From Blattamonas nauphoetae (taxonomy: Eukaryota; Preaxostyla; Oxymonadida), in assembly GCA_033064195.1 (NCBI GenBank), contig JARBJD010000028.1, forward strand, positions 186,001 to 250,000: a stretch of DNA of 64,000 nt, given 5' to 3'. The translations under genes and the position numbers were made by a program. Shown here in pieces: positions 11,801 to 24,185 of the stretch. Below the pieces are notes generated by a model that was given only the letters and a program-made list of their open reading frames with translations, did no database searches and was not told where the DNA came from. Position 1 is the first letter of the stretch. Each line of letters opens with the position of its first letter.

Positions 11801-14800
11801 CCAGATGGAGGAAACTGTGAAACTATCATCTGAACAGCTTTCTGAATCAAAGCGACAGATTGAGCGAATGGAAGAGGAGAAGGAAGAAATGGAAAGGAAC
11901 ACACAAGCGGAACGAGAAGAGAGACATGGAGAAATGGAGAAATTGAACGAATCGCTTGACAATGAACGAAAGACGAACAGCGAGCTTCACAACGAGATGC
12001 AGAATCTGCAACAAGAATTGGAGAAGGAGACGCAAACCAGAAGAACAGCTGAAGACACGCTGGCAGAGAAAGAGAAGCAAGTGGAAACACTGACGAAGGA
12101 GATGACAGAACTGTCGGAGCAGTTGGAGAAGGTGAGAGAGGAGAGAAGTCGATTGGAGGAAAAGATGAATGAACAGGAAAGACAAGCGGAAGAGGCGGAA
12201 GAGGAAATCAACGCACTGAAAGACGAGAAGGAGCAGATTGAAGGGAAGTTGAACGAAATGGAGCGACTGAAACAAGAAGTTGAAGAAGAGATGGTCGTGT
12301 TGCAAGACGAGAAGAAGACGGAGCTGGACGAACTGACTGAACGGAATTCGAAATTGAAGGAGAAGTTGGATGGAGTTTCGAAACAAGTTGAGATTGTTCA
12401 GAAAGAGAGGGAGAAAGCGACGAAAGAGTTGGAGAGGGTGAAGAAGGAAAAGGAGAGTGTGGAGAAGAAGTTAGAGAAGAGCAAGGAATCGAGGGAAGTG
12501 GAGAAACAGCAAGCTAAACTGAGTGTGGATGAGATGAGACAGAAATTGAAGCTGGCGGAGAAGGAAGCAGCACAAATCGAGAATCAGAAAAGAGATGAAA
12601 TTGATTCTCTTGAAGAACAGCTCGAACAGAAGGAAAGAGAACTGGAGAATGAGAGAGAAGCGAAGGAAGAGAGGGAGAGAGAGATGAACGAAGAAATCTC
12701 GGAATTGAAAGACGAACTCGCAAATATGAAAGAAGAAAAGACTTCAATCGAACAAGATCAGAACAGAGTGAAGAACCAACAGAGAGAAAACGACAGAAAA
12801 GTGGCAGAATTGACGAACCAGATTTCCAGACTCGAAATGGAAAAGAAGGATATTCAGAAGAAGTTGACGACGAGTTCGGCTCAGCTGGCGAAGATGGAAG
12901 AGGAAAAACAAGAAATGACGAGAAAATATGAAGCTATTCAAGAAAAAATGAGAAATGCGAAAAACGAGTTGGAACAAGCGATGAGCGAGAAGGATGAAGA
13001 GAAAGAGCAACGAGAGAGATTGGTGAGAGAAGTGGAAGCTCAGAAGAGGACACTGGAAGCACAAGAGAAGGAGTTGGAACTTTGGGGTGTGCAGTTGGAC
13101 GAGAAAGAGACAGAAACGACGAAGCTGCAACAGGAATTGGCGAGATTGAAGAAAGAGGCAGAATCGGCGAAGGTGAATTTGGAGAAGGAAGGAAGGAAAA
13201 TGGCGGAAATGACGAAGGAGAGAGAAAAGGAGAGAAAGGAAAGAGAGAATGAGAAGAAACGATTTGAGGAACAGGCGAGAGAGAGGGAGCGAGAAAGGGA
13301 AGAATTGAAGAATGTGAAAGTCGAGATTGAGAGGGAGAGGAGAGAGAAGGAAGAGATGCTGAGAGAAACAGAGCAGAAGGAGAGAGATCTTGAAGAGTTG
13401 AGAATGGAGATGGAACGCGAAAAGCGGGAAAATGATGAATTGAAACGAGAAAAGGAGAAGGAAGAACGAGAACGAAACAAGGAACGAAAGGAACTTGACC
13501 AACTTCAAAGAGAAAACAAAGATCTTCGGACGAGAGGACAGACCGAACTTCAGCAAGCAAGGGACGAGGCAGACAGGCAGAGACAACAGTTGACAACGAA
13601 GAATCGACAGATGGAACAGGAACTTGAGAATTTACAGAATGACTTGGCAAAAATCGAGAGAGAAAGGGACGAAGCGGAAGATGAGGTGAATGATCTGAAA
13701 GAACACGTCAAGCAGATCGAGACTGAACTGATTCGGAGAGAAGACGAGATGACGATGACGAAAGAATCGATTTCGTCGGAAGTCGCAAATATTTGTGATG
13801 GGCTGGCCGGAATGGTGGAAATGAGGACATCGCCAAAGAAAAGAATGAGAAGCGGGAAGCAGGTTGGGACAGGACTGTTTGGAGATGTGGAGAAGAAGAT
13901 GGAAGAAGTGGAATTGTTCATCTCGAAGATGAGAAGAGACACGGCCGAGCTCAGAGAACAATTGGAGGAGCAGACAACCAAAGAGAATGATGATAAAATG
14001 AGAAGACGAATTGCAGAGGAGCAGAGACAGGAGAACGAGGAGAGGAAGAAGAGAGAGATTCGGAAGACGATGAACGAGATGGAAATGGAGTTGGAGAAAG
14101 AGAAACGAACTGCGAGCGAACAAGTCGAGCAGTTAAGAATGAAAATGATCGAAATGTCTGAACAAGTCGCACAGAAAGACGAATTTGTGCGAGAAATGAC
14201 CGAACAGCAGCAGAAAGAACGGGAACAGATGTTCGCTCTTCTTGACTCGGTTGATTCTGCCCTCCAAAAAGTTTATGGGAATGATCAACCAACAAAGCGA
14301 CCAAGTTTTTCTGATTATGTGAAAGAGATCAATCAGAGGAGAGGGAATTGGAAGGAGAAGACAGAAACGGCGATTGCGAAGATAAAGGAGCTCACTGATC
14401 GAATCTCAGAGATGGAGAAAGATGTGAAGGAAATTGAGAAGATGAAAGAGAAGAGAGAAGAGGAACGATCGAAAGAAAAGAGCCGACGACAGGAATTGAT
14501 CGCAAAATCGAAGGAGATTGAAGATGAAGCAAAAGAACTGAAAAAGATTGTGTCGGAGCAGAAGGTAAAGATGAGGATTTTGGAGGAATCAGTTGATTCA
14601 AACGAAGAGGAAAGGCAGAAATTTGACGGAATTTTGAGAATGATGGAGAAGAGAGAGAGGGAACAGAAGGAGAAAGAACGAAAAATGGAAGAAGAAATCC
14701 AATTGTTGAAAGAAGAGAAAGATCGAGCTGTTCAGGAAAAGACCGAATTGCTGGAAAAGCGAGAAGAAACTGAAGACAACAGAAAGGCAGGAAGGAGAAG

Positions 14801-16133
14801 AGAGGAGGAACTCACAAAGGCATTGTCGTGGCTGAAAGAGCAGCAAAAGAAGAATGAGGAGAGGCAGAGAGAGGCAGAAGCGGACAGATTGGTTGAAAAG
14901 AGCAGAGCGAGCAAGAAAGTGAGTGAGTTGGAGAAGAAGGTCAGCGATGCTGAGGCGAGAATTGAAAGGGTAAGAAAAGAGAATGACCTGAAGAGGGAGG
15001 AGTTGAGGCTGAAGGAGAAGGAAAAAGAAGCGATTCGAACGAAATCGAAAGAGGAGATTGAGAAATTGAGTCAGCGAGTGATTGAGTTGGAGACTCAGGT
15101 CAAGTCGAATGAAAGAGCGAACCAGATGGATCGGATTGGGAGGGAAGGGCAGACAAGATTGTTGAAAGAGAAGGACGACAGAATTCAGCAATTGATGAAA
15201 GATGTGGCAGAGTTGAAAAGAGAGAGAAGAGTTCGAGATGAAGAGATCCAGGAGATCAAACGAGAATTGGAGAAAACAAAAAATGAAGGAAGATCGAAAG
15301 AAGAGGAATGGAATCGCGGAAAAACGAATTTCGAACAAATCGAACAAGAAAACAACCAACTTCGCACAAAACTGGCCGAACTCGGCGGAAATCAACAAAA
15401 CATTGCTACAGTTCTGTCTGACATGAATGAGGAGTTGACGATGCTTCTCACGTCATCACCTCAACCACACAGAGTTCGAAGAATGGGCGAAGTGAATTTT
15501 GGGTCAGACCGATTTTCAGCAAAGTTGGCACCAAAACGAGAGAAGAGGGAGAGGATTGATGCGATGGCGATGGAGTTGGAGGAGAAAGTGGGAGGAATCA
15601 GGACGAGAGTGACGGAACTGGCTGAAGAGAACGAAGAGCGTAGGAGAGAGAACGAACTTCTCAAAAAACAACTCCAAGTTCTCAAAATGCAGAAAACAGA
15701 CGCGGAGGAAAGGGTGAATGCCTACGAACAGAGCGAGAAGAGGATTTCGAGTGCAATTTCGGGTATTTCGCTGGGAAGGACATCTCGACAGACGGCGTCT
15801 GTTGATCCGAACCCACTTTCCTCGTCGATTGGGTCGAATCAGAGCAAACCATATCAAATTAATCATCCGACATCGGTGTCTGGTCCATTAAAGGCAACTA
15901 CGTCGTTTATTCCGGAGAAGCGAGTGGAAAGAGCGAATCCGGCGCTTTCTGGGCCACTTCCGTCGAAATCGGTGGAAAATGAGAATTTGGGCAGGAGGCA
16001 CACCCCACAACATGAATATCTTGCTCAGAAGCACAGGACATCGGAAAGGGAAGGGAGTGAAAGGAGGACGATGACGTTTGCTGTTGGGAGAAGGATGGAT
16101 GAGAGTGATTACAGTTGGGATGCACGGAAATAA
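8843..16133 (+). CDS. Giant coiled-coil protein (2388 aa)
   Basis: A 39-nt first exon (8843-8881, MNTPARYRNQSEI) is followed by a 124-nt intron (8882-9005, GTATGG to CTCAG, phase 0) and a single exon to 16133. The large frame has no ATG at its own beginning, which is why an upstream exon is needed. About residues 15-2200 are nearly continuous heptad-repeat coiled coil rich in Glu, Lys, Arg and Gln, broken near residues 90-230 and around 1600. The last 150 residues are Ser/Pro-rich and not coiled. Residues about 450-900 contain four diverged tandem repeats. The architecture resembles long cytoskeletal or Golgi tethering proteins, but no specific family motif is visible. It shares a divergent promoter region with the helical-repeat gene. 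Confidence 0.85.
10338..11700 (+). repeat. Internal coding repeats in the giant coiled-coil gene
   Basis: Each unit contains a recognisable core of the form RLNLML-EQETTQDYLKRI, then KKDVEEGGNADELRGEV and a FNAI-ELKKE segment. Units starting near 10338 and 10718 are close copies of about 125 and 105 codons. Two more units, near 11030 and 11430, are diverged, and the third has lost the EEGGNADELRG part. They are coding and in frame. Confidence 0.75.
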
Positions 16134-16293
16134 GGTCTTTGTTTTGGTTTCTTCTTTATTCCAGAAACACCTCACTCAGTTTGATTATTTGGGTTGAAAA
16201 TGGATGGAGATGGATGGTAATCAAGACAGGGAAATGTTGAAGTGTTGAACGAAGGAAGATGTGAAGGAAGAGATTCTGAAACAAGAATGTTGG

Positions 16294-18033
16294 TTATTGC
16301 AACTTCTTCGCATGCTCTGGATTCCTAATCATCTGTCCAAACTCGTAATACATGTGGGCATTCTGCAGTGCTGTTCTTGTACAGTCAAACGTCACGCTCA
16401 GAGTTCCATACAACTTTTCTTCGTTCACCACGGAATCGATCACTAGAGGGCTTTTTGATGATTTCCCATCCTTATTTCTTGCTGTTTCTGAGGCGGCAGG
16501 CAGACTTCCGAGCTGACGTTGCACATTAATGACAATTTGTCCGTTCTGAACGCGTTTTTTTGATTTCTTGGATGCTGATCCGAACACACTGGGAATGCAA
16601 ATAATTGCTGTCTTGCTTTCAACGTCAATTTTCTCAATCATCAACGCATTGGGATCGTTCTCCGATTTCGACGTCTGGATCAACGAGTTGACCGTCTCTT
16701 CATCAACACTTGTTTTTTGGTCTGAAGATGAGGTATGGTTCATGGTCAATGCATTAATGGCATCTAATGTTTGCTGAATGAGTGTTTGAGACGATATAAT
16801 GCTCTCAGCAACCAATCCGAAGACGATTGGCTGAGATTGTGGAGAGAACAATTCCGCGCTGCTCAATGAAGAGGTGCTGAATGGTTGCAAGACTGATTTT
16901 GAATCATCGAGATTCTTGTGATCGGTTTTATGTCGGTTTTGAGCAAAGAATGCGTGAATTGAGAAAGCGATCGCGTCGGACGTGGCGATCGACCAGTGTT
17001 GAGGTTCAGCAAGTGATAACAGGATCCAAGGGAGAGGTTGGAAATATGAAAACGAGATGGGAGTTTGGATGGTTGTGTTTCGAACTTTGGAGTGCTCCAT
17101 AAGGACGAAAAGCGGAGATGACAGTGTGGTAGCTGAAGCAATTGAGACAATGCACTAAAAGGAAGATTAGGAACAAAAATGGAAATACAGAGTGAAGCAG
17201 AGAGGAGAGATGTTGTTCAAGATGAGATTGTGAACTGAATTGCGGAGGGATGGTTGAGTCGACGGATGTGACTAAAGAATGAATGGTACAATCTTCATTG
17301 ATGTGAGACAGGTGTAATATATGATTTGTCAGGTCATAATCTCCCATAAGAACTGAGAGAAGCAGAGATGAGAGAGATTGGTTCCGTTTGTGTTGATCTT
17401 CACCCAACTCGCCAAATCGAACAGGATACCCACGTGAAAGGAGTGTAAGAAAGTCCTCACCAAATGATTCAGTTTCAGGTTGTGTTGTATCTGTTGACGA
17501 TTGTGGATTAGTTGCAGCGTCCGGTGTTTCTTTGGATGTCTGCGTTTCGGACAGGCACACAGTAAAAACATACGATTTCGATTGTTTTTCGAAATGCAGA
17601 TACAGTTCCATTTTGGGGACGTTTATTGAAATGTGATTCAGCTTTGAATTGTTAAAGAGGCTTGAGATCTGAAAATCTGAAAGATGACAATAGAACACAC
17701 GTTCTCGTCTGAAATATGAGACGACGATTGTTTCAACGATTTTGAATCCACTAAATGCATAAAGGAACCCGGTTGAATCATGAATCGAACGTTCTTGGGC
17801 ATTCCTGAGAGATGCATGAGAAGAACACCATCTTCGCGCTCGATCAATGATACAAAGGACGATTGGACATATCGATACAGAGAAGCTGCCGATGAAACGA
17901 TATCAGTGAATGATGATTGAGTTTTTATCTTGGGAGTGAACATGTCTGTGGGGAAGATCACATCTCCAAGCGTGAGGATTAGCAGGACCATCATGATTAC
18001 AACTATTGAAATAAAGAACCCGTGAAATGTCAT
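16294..18033 (-). CDS. Single-pass membrane protein with Ser/Thr-rich middle, unknown function
   Basis: Exons 18033-17701, 17668-17189 and 17154-16294 join in phase 0 to 557 aa, with introns of 32 and 34 nt. The N-terminus (MTFHGFFISIVVIMMVLLIL) is a strong signal anchor or signal peptide. The rest alternates hydrophobic strands with Asn-rich segments and a Thr/Ser/Gln linker near residue 180. A second hydrophobic patch follows the last splice junction. The predicted topology is one N-terminal anchor with a large lumenal or extracellular part. The start codon lies 15 bp from the stop of the next gene upstream on the same strand. No family is recognised. A GPI-transamidase-type subunit was considered but could not be supported. 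Confidence 0.7.
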
Positions 18034-18048
18034 CGAATAAAGATAAAA

Positions 18049-21000
18049 TTAAGGTCTATTCTGCCTCCTCCGCACAGAATTCGGCGAATTCTCAGGCGTC
18101 ACGATCTCCCTCGTTCGTGGAGTCACAAACATTTCTCCCCGCTGCGGCGAGTTCACCACCATCTGTCTTCTCATTTCCGTTCCGATTCTGGCCAGTTCAG
18201 TCTGAAGTTTCTGATTTGCAACAGTCGTGCGAATGTGCGTGATCCGCTCATCATTCCATTTCTTCCTTTCCTCGCCCAACTGCCTCATAACAAATTCATT
18301 CTGTTCAGCAAGCAATCTACTCTTCTCCTTCTCTCGATCCAAATCACTTTGAAGTGTGGGTGTGTGATATCGTGTTGATCGAATCGATTGTGGCTCGTCC
18401 CAAACTTCCTGTTTTTCCAGCGATTGGTTCGTCTGTCGAGCTGATCTCGTCGGCGTGTTCAATCTCTCAGCCATCCGACGCAGCGTGTCCACTCTCGCCT
18501 GATCCTCTTCCGAAAGAGTGTGATCTCGAATTTGGCGTGATGTAATGGGTGAGGTTTTGAGAATGGTGGGTTTGTGCTGACTATGCACGGTTTGAGCGAG
18601 AGAGTCGTGCTCCCTGTCTCTTTCTTGCTCCAATTCCCTCTCAATGCTCATTCTTCTCCGAATTTGATCTTTGAGTGAATTTTGGAGTGTTGCGATCTCC
18701 TCCCGCAGTGTTTCGTTCGTCTTCTCCATTTCTCCATTCTTTGCAACTAGTTCGTCAATCTGAGTTCTGAAAATGTCTTCATTCTTCCGATTCTTCTCTT
18801 TTTGTTCAGAAACACGCTGTTTCTGTCGTTTTGTTCTTTCTTTCTGTTTTCCATATTTCGTTCGGAACAATTCGAGTTGTTTCTCAAATTCATTCATTTC
18901 GTTGTGTTGTGTCTCTTGTTGTTTGTTCATCGCCCGAATCAGCTCTTCTTTCTCGTGTTGAAATTTCATTTTTTCGTTTTGGGCAGTTTTGTGCAATTCG
19001 AGTGTCCAGAAGTGATCCAACTGCTGTTTCTGTTCGTTCAATCGCTCTTCCTCTCTTTTCTGCCTCTCCAATCGACGAATCTCGTCTTCAGCGCGTTTTT
19101 CTTCTTCCCATCTTTGCTTCGCTTCTTTCAAGTTCAGAATGGAATTCATTGTGTTGTTCATTCCTTCCTTCCTTCCATTTCTTCTCTCCTGTTCTCTCTC
19201 CTCCTCTCTTTCCTCTTCTCTCTCCGTCTGTGTCTGCTCATCCATTCGAGAGGCAGTTGGGGATTTATTCCCAGAATCCCCATACTGATCCACAACACTC
19301 TGAACCTGTTTCTCCAACATCGAAATGTGGTTGTCCAAATCATCAGAATTCTCGTCGAGATCGTCGGAATCTGCTGGGTGGGGGTGTACAGGGGTCGTGT
19401 TTGGAGTGATTTGGGATTCTTGTTCAGCTTCCCATTCCTTCCTTCGTTGTCGTGTTGCTTCCATCGCATTGACTTGTGATTCCTTCTCGATCTCCAAAAT
19501 TCTTTCTTTTGCTTCTCTCGCTTCTCTCTCGGCCTCAATTCGCTTCATTTCTAAGATCTCGTTCTCTTTTTGAAGATGGGACAGACATTTCTCTGTCGAC
19601 ACAAACAGTGACAGCAGGTCTTCAAGCGCCGACTTCGCATTTTCAGTTTCATGTTTCATTTGGAGATATCCTTTTCTATATCGTCGTTCCATCGATTTCA
19701 TGAGTCTGGAATGCTGCTTAATTGAGATGGTGGCTGTAGAAGGGTCATTTTCGTCATTTTTTGGAGATTCTGGGCGAGGTTTTGCGCTCCTCTTTTTTCT
19801 GCGAATATCGAAACGGAGTTTGACGTCTCCTGTCCTTTTCCATTCGTCAATCAGAAGGGAGCCTAATTGGATCTCCTCTGTGATCTCATCGAGGCCTAAT
19901 TCGGAGTTGATGAACGGTTTCGGGATGGTCGGGTTTTTTGGACTATCTTCTTGAGAATCGTCGCTTCCATCGATAGGGGACTGTAAGACTCGATTTAGAT
20001 TCAGCCAGAGAGATGTGAAGACATTATCATCTTCTGTTAGTTCAGTGGGCTGATCTGATTCTTCAGTTTCTGCAGAATCATCTGATGCGTCATCTCCCCT
20101 CTCAAAAGCATACATCCGCCTCAGTTCCTTTGTTTCTTTTGACATTTGCTTGTTTTTCTCCGTTAGCTGATCCACCTGGTCTTCAAGAGCGTGAACCTTT
20201 GTCTTCGTCTCCTCGAGCTCCCATTCCAGACTTGTGTTTTGTTCAATGAGGGTTGACGCGTTGGCTGGCTGTGTGATATCCCAATCCTGGTCTTTAGTTC
20301 CAAAATTGGACGAAAAATGAGTTCTCTGAGTGAACGTGTTGAACGAAGATCCTTGCGAGTATACAACATCAGGGAATTCTTGTGGGTTCTCTCCGCGTAA
20401 GGCACCGTATGGGATGAGCTCCTCGGCTTCAGCCTTTGTTACAAACGTTGCATCAAGCGGATTTGTGTCCAACCGAAAATGTGTCGCTAAGATCAGCCTC
20501 ATTTGCGAGATACGATTCTGGTCGTCCGGTGAACAGTTTGGAGAGATAGCTTCGAGTTGTATGTCGAGCTCTTTAATGAATTCAGAGGAAGGGAGAAGAC
20601 TCTGAACGTCGTTCAAGTCTGGAACCGCAAAAACCGACACAAAAGACGATTCGTCCGAATCATCGCGAAATTCATCGATATCAACACCGACAAAAGGCTT
20701 GGTGCGGATTGGGTATCCTTTCTGTTCAGGATCGGGGATAAAGTGGGTCTCGATCGCGACGAAGAAGGGGAAGAGGAGATTGATGCCGATATGGACTGCA
20801 TCGATCTGAGAATGACCAATCATGTTAAGAGCAAGGTGGAATATTGTGAGTTCTGCTTGATTCGATGCATCTCTCCTGTTCTAATGTGAAAGTGATGAAG
20901 GAGGAGAACGACATACTGTTACCAGACGAACGAATCTCTCCCAAATGAAGAGGAGTTTGGAAATGTGAGATATTTTCAAAAAAGAATCGTCTGGGATTGT

Positions 21001-21705
21001 GTGGATGTCAGTCACGAATTCTGTCAGTGAATCGACAAGTGTATGGAATTGCTGGAAGATTGTTGGTTTCTCGACAAAGAGAATCTGGATAGAGTGAAAC
21101 TGAAAGAAGTTACACACAGTGTTGATTGGTTTGAGCAAGTAAAAAATTCGAGAGATGACATTTTGGGTTGGATGAGATTTGTTGTGATGGATGAGGTCAA
21201 GGACAGCTGACACAAAGACGTTGTGATGATTTTCAGAAATAAGGTGTTGAACAAGTGTCTTTCGGTGATACACATATGGATTGACAAGTTGATCATCGAT
21301 GGAGAACGATGCGAAAATGTGGGTTTGATTAAACGGAAATAGGATGGTAAAGAGCTCAACTAAATGAGGAGAAATGTGGAGGTCGGTTTCAATATGGGTG
21401 GAAGCAAATTTGAGGCAGAGTAAGATAGCGTCGGTGGGAAGATTTTGGATCAATTCCGGATCTCTGTTCAACTTTCGTAGTTCAAGTATTATCCGATCAT
21501 AAATGAGAAATCGATCGCTTTCGGACAGTTTAGGTGCAGAAGGGCGCATGGAATCCGATATTTTGAAAAGTAGCCCATCAAAATCTGATGAAGATGAATC
21601 TTTGAAAAATGTGAGGTGAGAAGGAAGAAAACCTGGTGATTCACGGTATTCATCAGCTAATCTGTCAGAACCAAGATCATTGAAGTTGTCCTCGTCATCG
21701 GACAT
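18049..21705 (-). CDS. Two-exon protein: helical N-terminal domain plus long coiled coil (1206 aa)
   Basis: Exon 1 (21705-20917) starts MSDDEDNFNDLGSD, and exon 2 (20880-18049) follows a 36-nt intron (20881-20916, GTATGT to TTAG, phase 0). Exon 2 alone would begin at an internal ATG at 20823, but the sequence before it is open and helical (AELTIFHLALNM), so I join it to exon 1. Residues 1-400 are mostly helical repeat-like sequence. Residues about 480-1150 are Glu/Arg/Gln-rich coiled coil, interrupted by acidic low-complexity linkers. The C-terminus is Arg/Pro-rich. Its stop is 15 bp from the ATG of the downstream membrane-protein gene. Function unknown; the layout suggests a structural or scaffold role. 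Confidence 0.75.
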
Positions 21706-23161
21706 GATTCGGATAGAAAGGAGAATGAGAAGGGCCGATCTGCAAAACTCTTCAAAACGGCAAAGAAAGACATTCACAATGAAGTGAGAGATGCAAGATA
21801 CAAAATAATGAGAAAGAACAGATTTACCGCAGCATGAACTCCGAGTTGCAGCACTTCATCTCTTTTGTCCCTCGAGAATGGCTCAGCCACACCCACATCA
21901 CAAAGTCCACTGTCCCTGCTGCCATCCCCACCAAACGGGCCAGTGCATCAATCAGGACATGCGGATCTGAACTGAGCCGATCAAAAACGCCACACAAACC
22001 AGTTCTGCTCCGCGCAGTATCGAACAAGATGAAGGTCGGGTTTCGCACAGCTGATCAAGCCGATGTTTCTTGCCAAGTGGAACTTCACCACATCGCCGAT
22101 CCGAGGAAACTGCTTCAGCGAATCCACTGTTGTCAGGGTCTCAGACTCTTCAACCAGAAGCGAAGACAAACCTTCAGAATATCACCCCATTTCGACCGCA
22201 GTTCGTACACGTCGTGGATGGCCGTGATCTTCTGCTCGTTCTTGAACACTTTCCGCATCTCGTCCAGATCCCCCGAGCACGCAAACAGCTTTGGCGTCAA
22301 GCGAGCTGCCGTCGCTCCTCTGAACATCGCTCAACAAAAGAGACACATGCTTGAACCCCGATGCGATCACAACGTAGATGTAGTTGTAGAAGAAGTCGTC
22401 GAAATCTCGGGTCTGAGAATCGGTGTTGAAAGAAAGAGCGGAAAGAAGACCAGCGTGTTCCGCGTCTTAATCCAGTCGATGTCTTTCTGATGAGTGCGCT
22501 GAAGGAGTAATTAACAACATGCATGTCACTGATGAAATTTCCGACACACTTGAGTGAATCTGTAGGGAATAGAAGAAGAAAGAAAAAGCGAACGAAAGTG
22601 CCGAATCCCAATCTTTCCGGATCTTCGGCGTGATCACAAAATCATTCGCGTTGTCCTGATCGGTCGGTGTTTCGTCCATGGCCAACGACATCAATCCAAG
22701 GGTGAACGTGTCGACAGATAAGAAAACATGGCTCGATCACGCTTAGATCGCTTCTTCTCAGTCTTCTCCTCCTCCATCCCGCTGCTGCTGCGCATGTACT
22801 GCCCCACACTCCTCCCTCTTCCATTGTGGGTGTGTCCCGTCACTGCACACGTCTGTCGTCTGATCTGGTTCCTCTCTCCTTCACCCACACCTCCAGACCA
22901 GAAATACTGGATTTGTGTGAGTTATGGAGAAGGCCATCCACAACGACGACCACACCACACACCATTGGAACGAAGAACAAGAATAACAAAAAGAGCCGCA
23001 AGTGAGGGAAATGAAAGAGAGGCAGAGAAAGAGCGAGAGGTGAGTGAGAAGATTGTTGAACGCTGATTGTGTATGTTCGTCATCACTCCTTCGGACTTCA
23101 CCACACTCTCTCGACACTTCACTCAGCGTCTTTCAACAGAGCTGCCCAACTCCCACTTATT
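21706..23161. other. Unresolved stretch with coding-like minus-strand segments
   Basis: No long frame explains this region. On the minus strand, several short segments have coding character in different frames: MSLAMDETPTDQDNAND at about 22691, KDIDWIKTRNTL and DFDDFFYNYIYVVIASGFK near 22350-22480, KITAIHDVYELRSKWGDILK near 22170-22230, and VKFHLARNIGLISC near 22060. They could be exons of a gene with tiny introns or a decaying gene. I could not build one frame-consistent model. Near 23,150 a short plus-strand frame reads PTYSVGEVIG, but this overlaps the MITE end. Confidence 0.3.
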
Positions 23162-23185
23162 CAGTCGGCGAGGTAATTGGGAATA

Positions 23186-24104
23186 CAGTCCTTTCCAAAA
23201 AGTTGATCAGGTGTTCCAAAAAGATGACTGATCGACTGGATACCCTCGCCCATAATACTCTTTCTCGTGTCAGGACCACTTTCTCCGTTAACCTCATATC
23301 TCTTTTTTGTGTGCATACATGGACAGATCGTGACTTGAAAGAGGGTATGTCTTCTTTGTGGAGGGAACAAAACACACTTTGTCGAGATTTTTTGTCGTTT
23401 GTTTTCCGTCATGTTTTTGCTCTCACTATTCGTCCTTATCTCTAACAGGGCAAGATAATTCATTAAAATGTGAAATTACTCGGCAGTTTGCTTTTTCATC
23501 GCTGTTAAATACATATTTTCAGATGAAGAGAACTCATCCATTCCAAAGCAAGAATTGGGTGCGTATGTCAATTCTTAGCTCTTTTCTCTTCGTCCTTCTT
23601 CATAGTCACGACTTCTGGACGCCACTTCAAATGTGTTTTCCAGTTCCGAATGCACTACCTGCCTGTAATGACCACAAGAACGCTGATCCCGATTCTCTCT
23701 CTTCAACAACTTAACGTTGACTTTCGCATGTTTTCTCTCTTATTTTAATCATGTTATTCAGGAATCACAAACAATACTTCCGAGAGAGGAAGCATTACAA
23801 GAATTTCTTCCCAAACTTTGAAAAGCCGTCATTTCACTGCAAATATACATTTTTATGCTTGATTTCACTTGTCAAAATGTTTATTCCCTTCTATTATTCT
23901 CGTATTTCTTTTTTTTCTCGGTTTCAATACATATTCATCTCATAACTTCCACTTCACTAAATTGTTGTTCGGATCTTTTGATGGACATGTGATGTTTTTG
24001 GCACTTTGCATTTTTGTGACATCGACATTCGTTTATTCTCATTTTGCTCTCAAAACTACTGTACAAATTTTTCTTACTCGTCATTTCACCTCGACTACTT
24101 TTTC
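23186..24104 (+). repeat. Left TIR of the Tc1/mariner-type transposon
   Basis: About 919 bp are repeated in inverse orientation at 25655-26571. Homology stops in the T-run after tcgactactt. Short frames inside (for example 118 codons at 23358-23714) occur unchanged in the other arm, but I see no sign that they are genes. Confidence 0.85.
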
Positions 24105-24185
24105 CCATTTTCTGCAACTACCCGTGAACAAAACTGAAAATGAAGTGGACCAAACATCACTTCACTGAACAAAGAATTCGATTCC

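Noticed and set aside
12744-13586. 280-codon minus-strand frame opposite the giant coiled-coil gene
   Set aside because: It is the antisense shadow of Glu/Lys/Arg-rich codons, giving a Leu/Phe/Ser-rich nonsense protein. Similar long shadows occur along 10,000-15,400.
23358-23714. 118-codon frame present in both TIRs of the Tc1/mariner-type element
   Set aside because: It is identical in the two arms only because the TIRs are identical. There is no recognisable domain, and composition is like noncoding sequence.
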